Below, one piece after another: positions 63,782 through 64,000 of a DNA stretch of 64,000 nt (within the stretch, counting starts at the first letter, position 1; every line of letters begins with the position of its first letter). Source of the stretch: Bog-756 sp963828385. GTDB lineage: Bacteria; Actinomycetota; Acidimicrobiia; Acidimicrobiales; RAAP-2. The translations under genes were made by a program, and so were the position numbers. The stretch is taken from positions 372,001 to 436,000 of the forward strand of contig CAWHEF010000002.1 in assembly GCA_963828385.1 (NCBI GenBank), given 5' to 3'. The notes under the pieces are model-generated. The model was not told the DNA's origin and ran no database searches. It saw nothing but the letters and a program-made list of their open reading frames with translations.

Positions 63782-64000
63782 ATGGGCGCCGCCATGTCCC
63801 CCAACGAGGTCGAAGAGGCCATCGCCACCACCGACGGGCGGGCACCGGGTCGCCGTGGCCTCGCCACCCGGCAACGACTCCTCGAGTGCACCGCCGACCT
63901 CCTCGTCGCCACCCCGTGGCGGTCGATCAAGGTGACGGACATCGCCCGCGAGGCGGGGACCTCGCCCGCCACCTTCTACCAGTACTTCGAGAACGTCGAG
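63782..64000 (+). CDS. TetR-family regulator, N-terminal part (cut by the window end)
   Basis: The first 73 codons of a TetR repressor, open to the last base of the window. The helix-turn-helix reads WRSIKVTDIAREAGTSPATF followed by YQYFENVE. The start may be ATG 63782 or the ATG four codons later at 63794. It is divergent from the KstR-like gene with a 160-bp gap. Similar mycobacterial proteins (TDIAREAGTSPATFYQYF) are known but mostly uncharacterised. Confidence 0.8.
   Translation, partial: MGAAMSPNEVEEAIATTDGRAPGRRGLATRQRLLECTADLLVATPWRSIKVTDIAREAGTSPATFYQYFENVE

Noticed and set aside
1..64000. tRNA or rRNA genes, CRISPR arrays, insertion sequences, prophage, restriction or toxin systems
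   Set aside because: No cloverleaf-like segments, regularly spaced repeats, transposase, integrase or defence-gene motifs were seen by eye; a covariance-model search would be needed to exclude small RNAs.

Overview
This is high-GC actinobacterial DNA. The evidence is a nuoG-N complex I operon with GTG/ATGA start-stop overlaps, an actinobacterial bcc-aa3 respiratory set (QcrCAB with a di-haem QcrC, CtaC/D/E and the four-helix CtaF), an AftD-type arabinofuranosyltransferase with an LCP ligase, a HelD helicase, a hemE-hemH-hemY cluster of the coproporphyrin type, and a KstR-like TetR regulator. A lineage near Acidimicrobiia is plausible, but that is inference. I saw no rRNA, tRNA, CRISPR array, insertion sequence or prophage, and no gene-free stretch above 300 bases.

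Layout. 1-10172: complex I genes nuoG (5' truncated) to nuoN. 10281-15383: LapA-like membrane protein, DUF2332, VOC protein, DUF2252 and glutamate decarboxylase. 15411-18990 (minus): hydrolase, K-channel-like protein, ClC transporter and a one-helix peptide. 19212-21077: two membrane proteins. 21141-24467 (minus): a lysyl-phosphatidylglycerol-synthase-like protein fused to a degenerate phosphoesterase. 24712-25331: a 38-residue ORF coupled to a HAD phosphatase. 25365-31996 (minus): hemE-hemH-hemY-lnt-lipoprotein operon. 32217-34763: HelD. 34871-38864: ctaE-qcrCAB. 39057-45934: LCP protein and AftD-like enzyme, convergent. 46118-49265 (minus): ctaC-ctaD-ctaF. 49342-54883 (minus): alkylsulfatase-like enzyme, membrane protein, TatA, CopD-like protein, crotonase and thiolase-like protein. 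55107-56648: GH1 glycosidase. 56694-63621 (minus): nitronate monooxygenase, DHA2 transporter, PLP decarboxylase, ABC exporter and TetR. 63782-64000: start of another TetR gene, cut by the window edge.

How it works together. Most of an aerobic respiratory chain is here: complex I feeds quinone to the QcrCAB/CtaCDEF supercomplex. The two halves of the oxidase flank cell-wall arabinan genes. Haem synthesis genes lie close by. Glutamate decarboxylase near a ClC gene resembles parts of bacterial acid resistance, but no glutamate/GABA antiporter is present.

The most important caution is that several minus-strand genes are broken by single-base-scale frameshifts: ClC, hemY, the AftD-like gene twice, the DHA2 transporter, the ABC permease, and probably the tatA tail. 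Each joins perfectly after a 1- or 2-base correction, so they look more like assembly indels or very recent slips than old pseudogenes.
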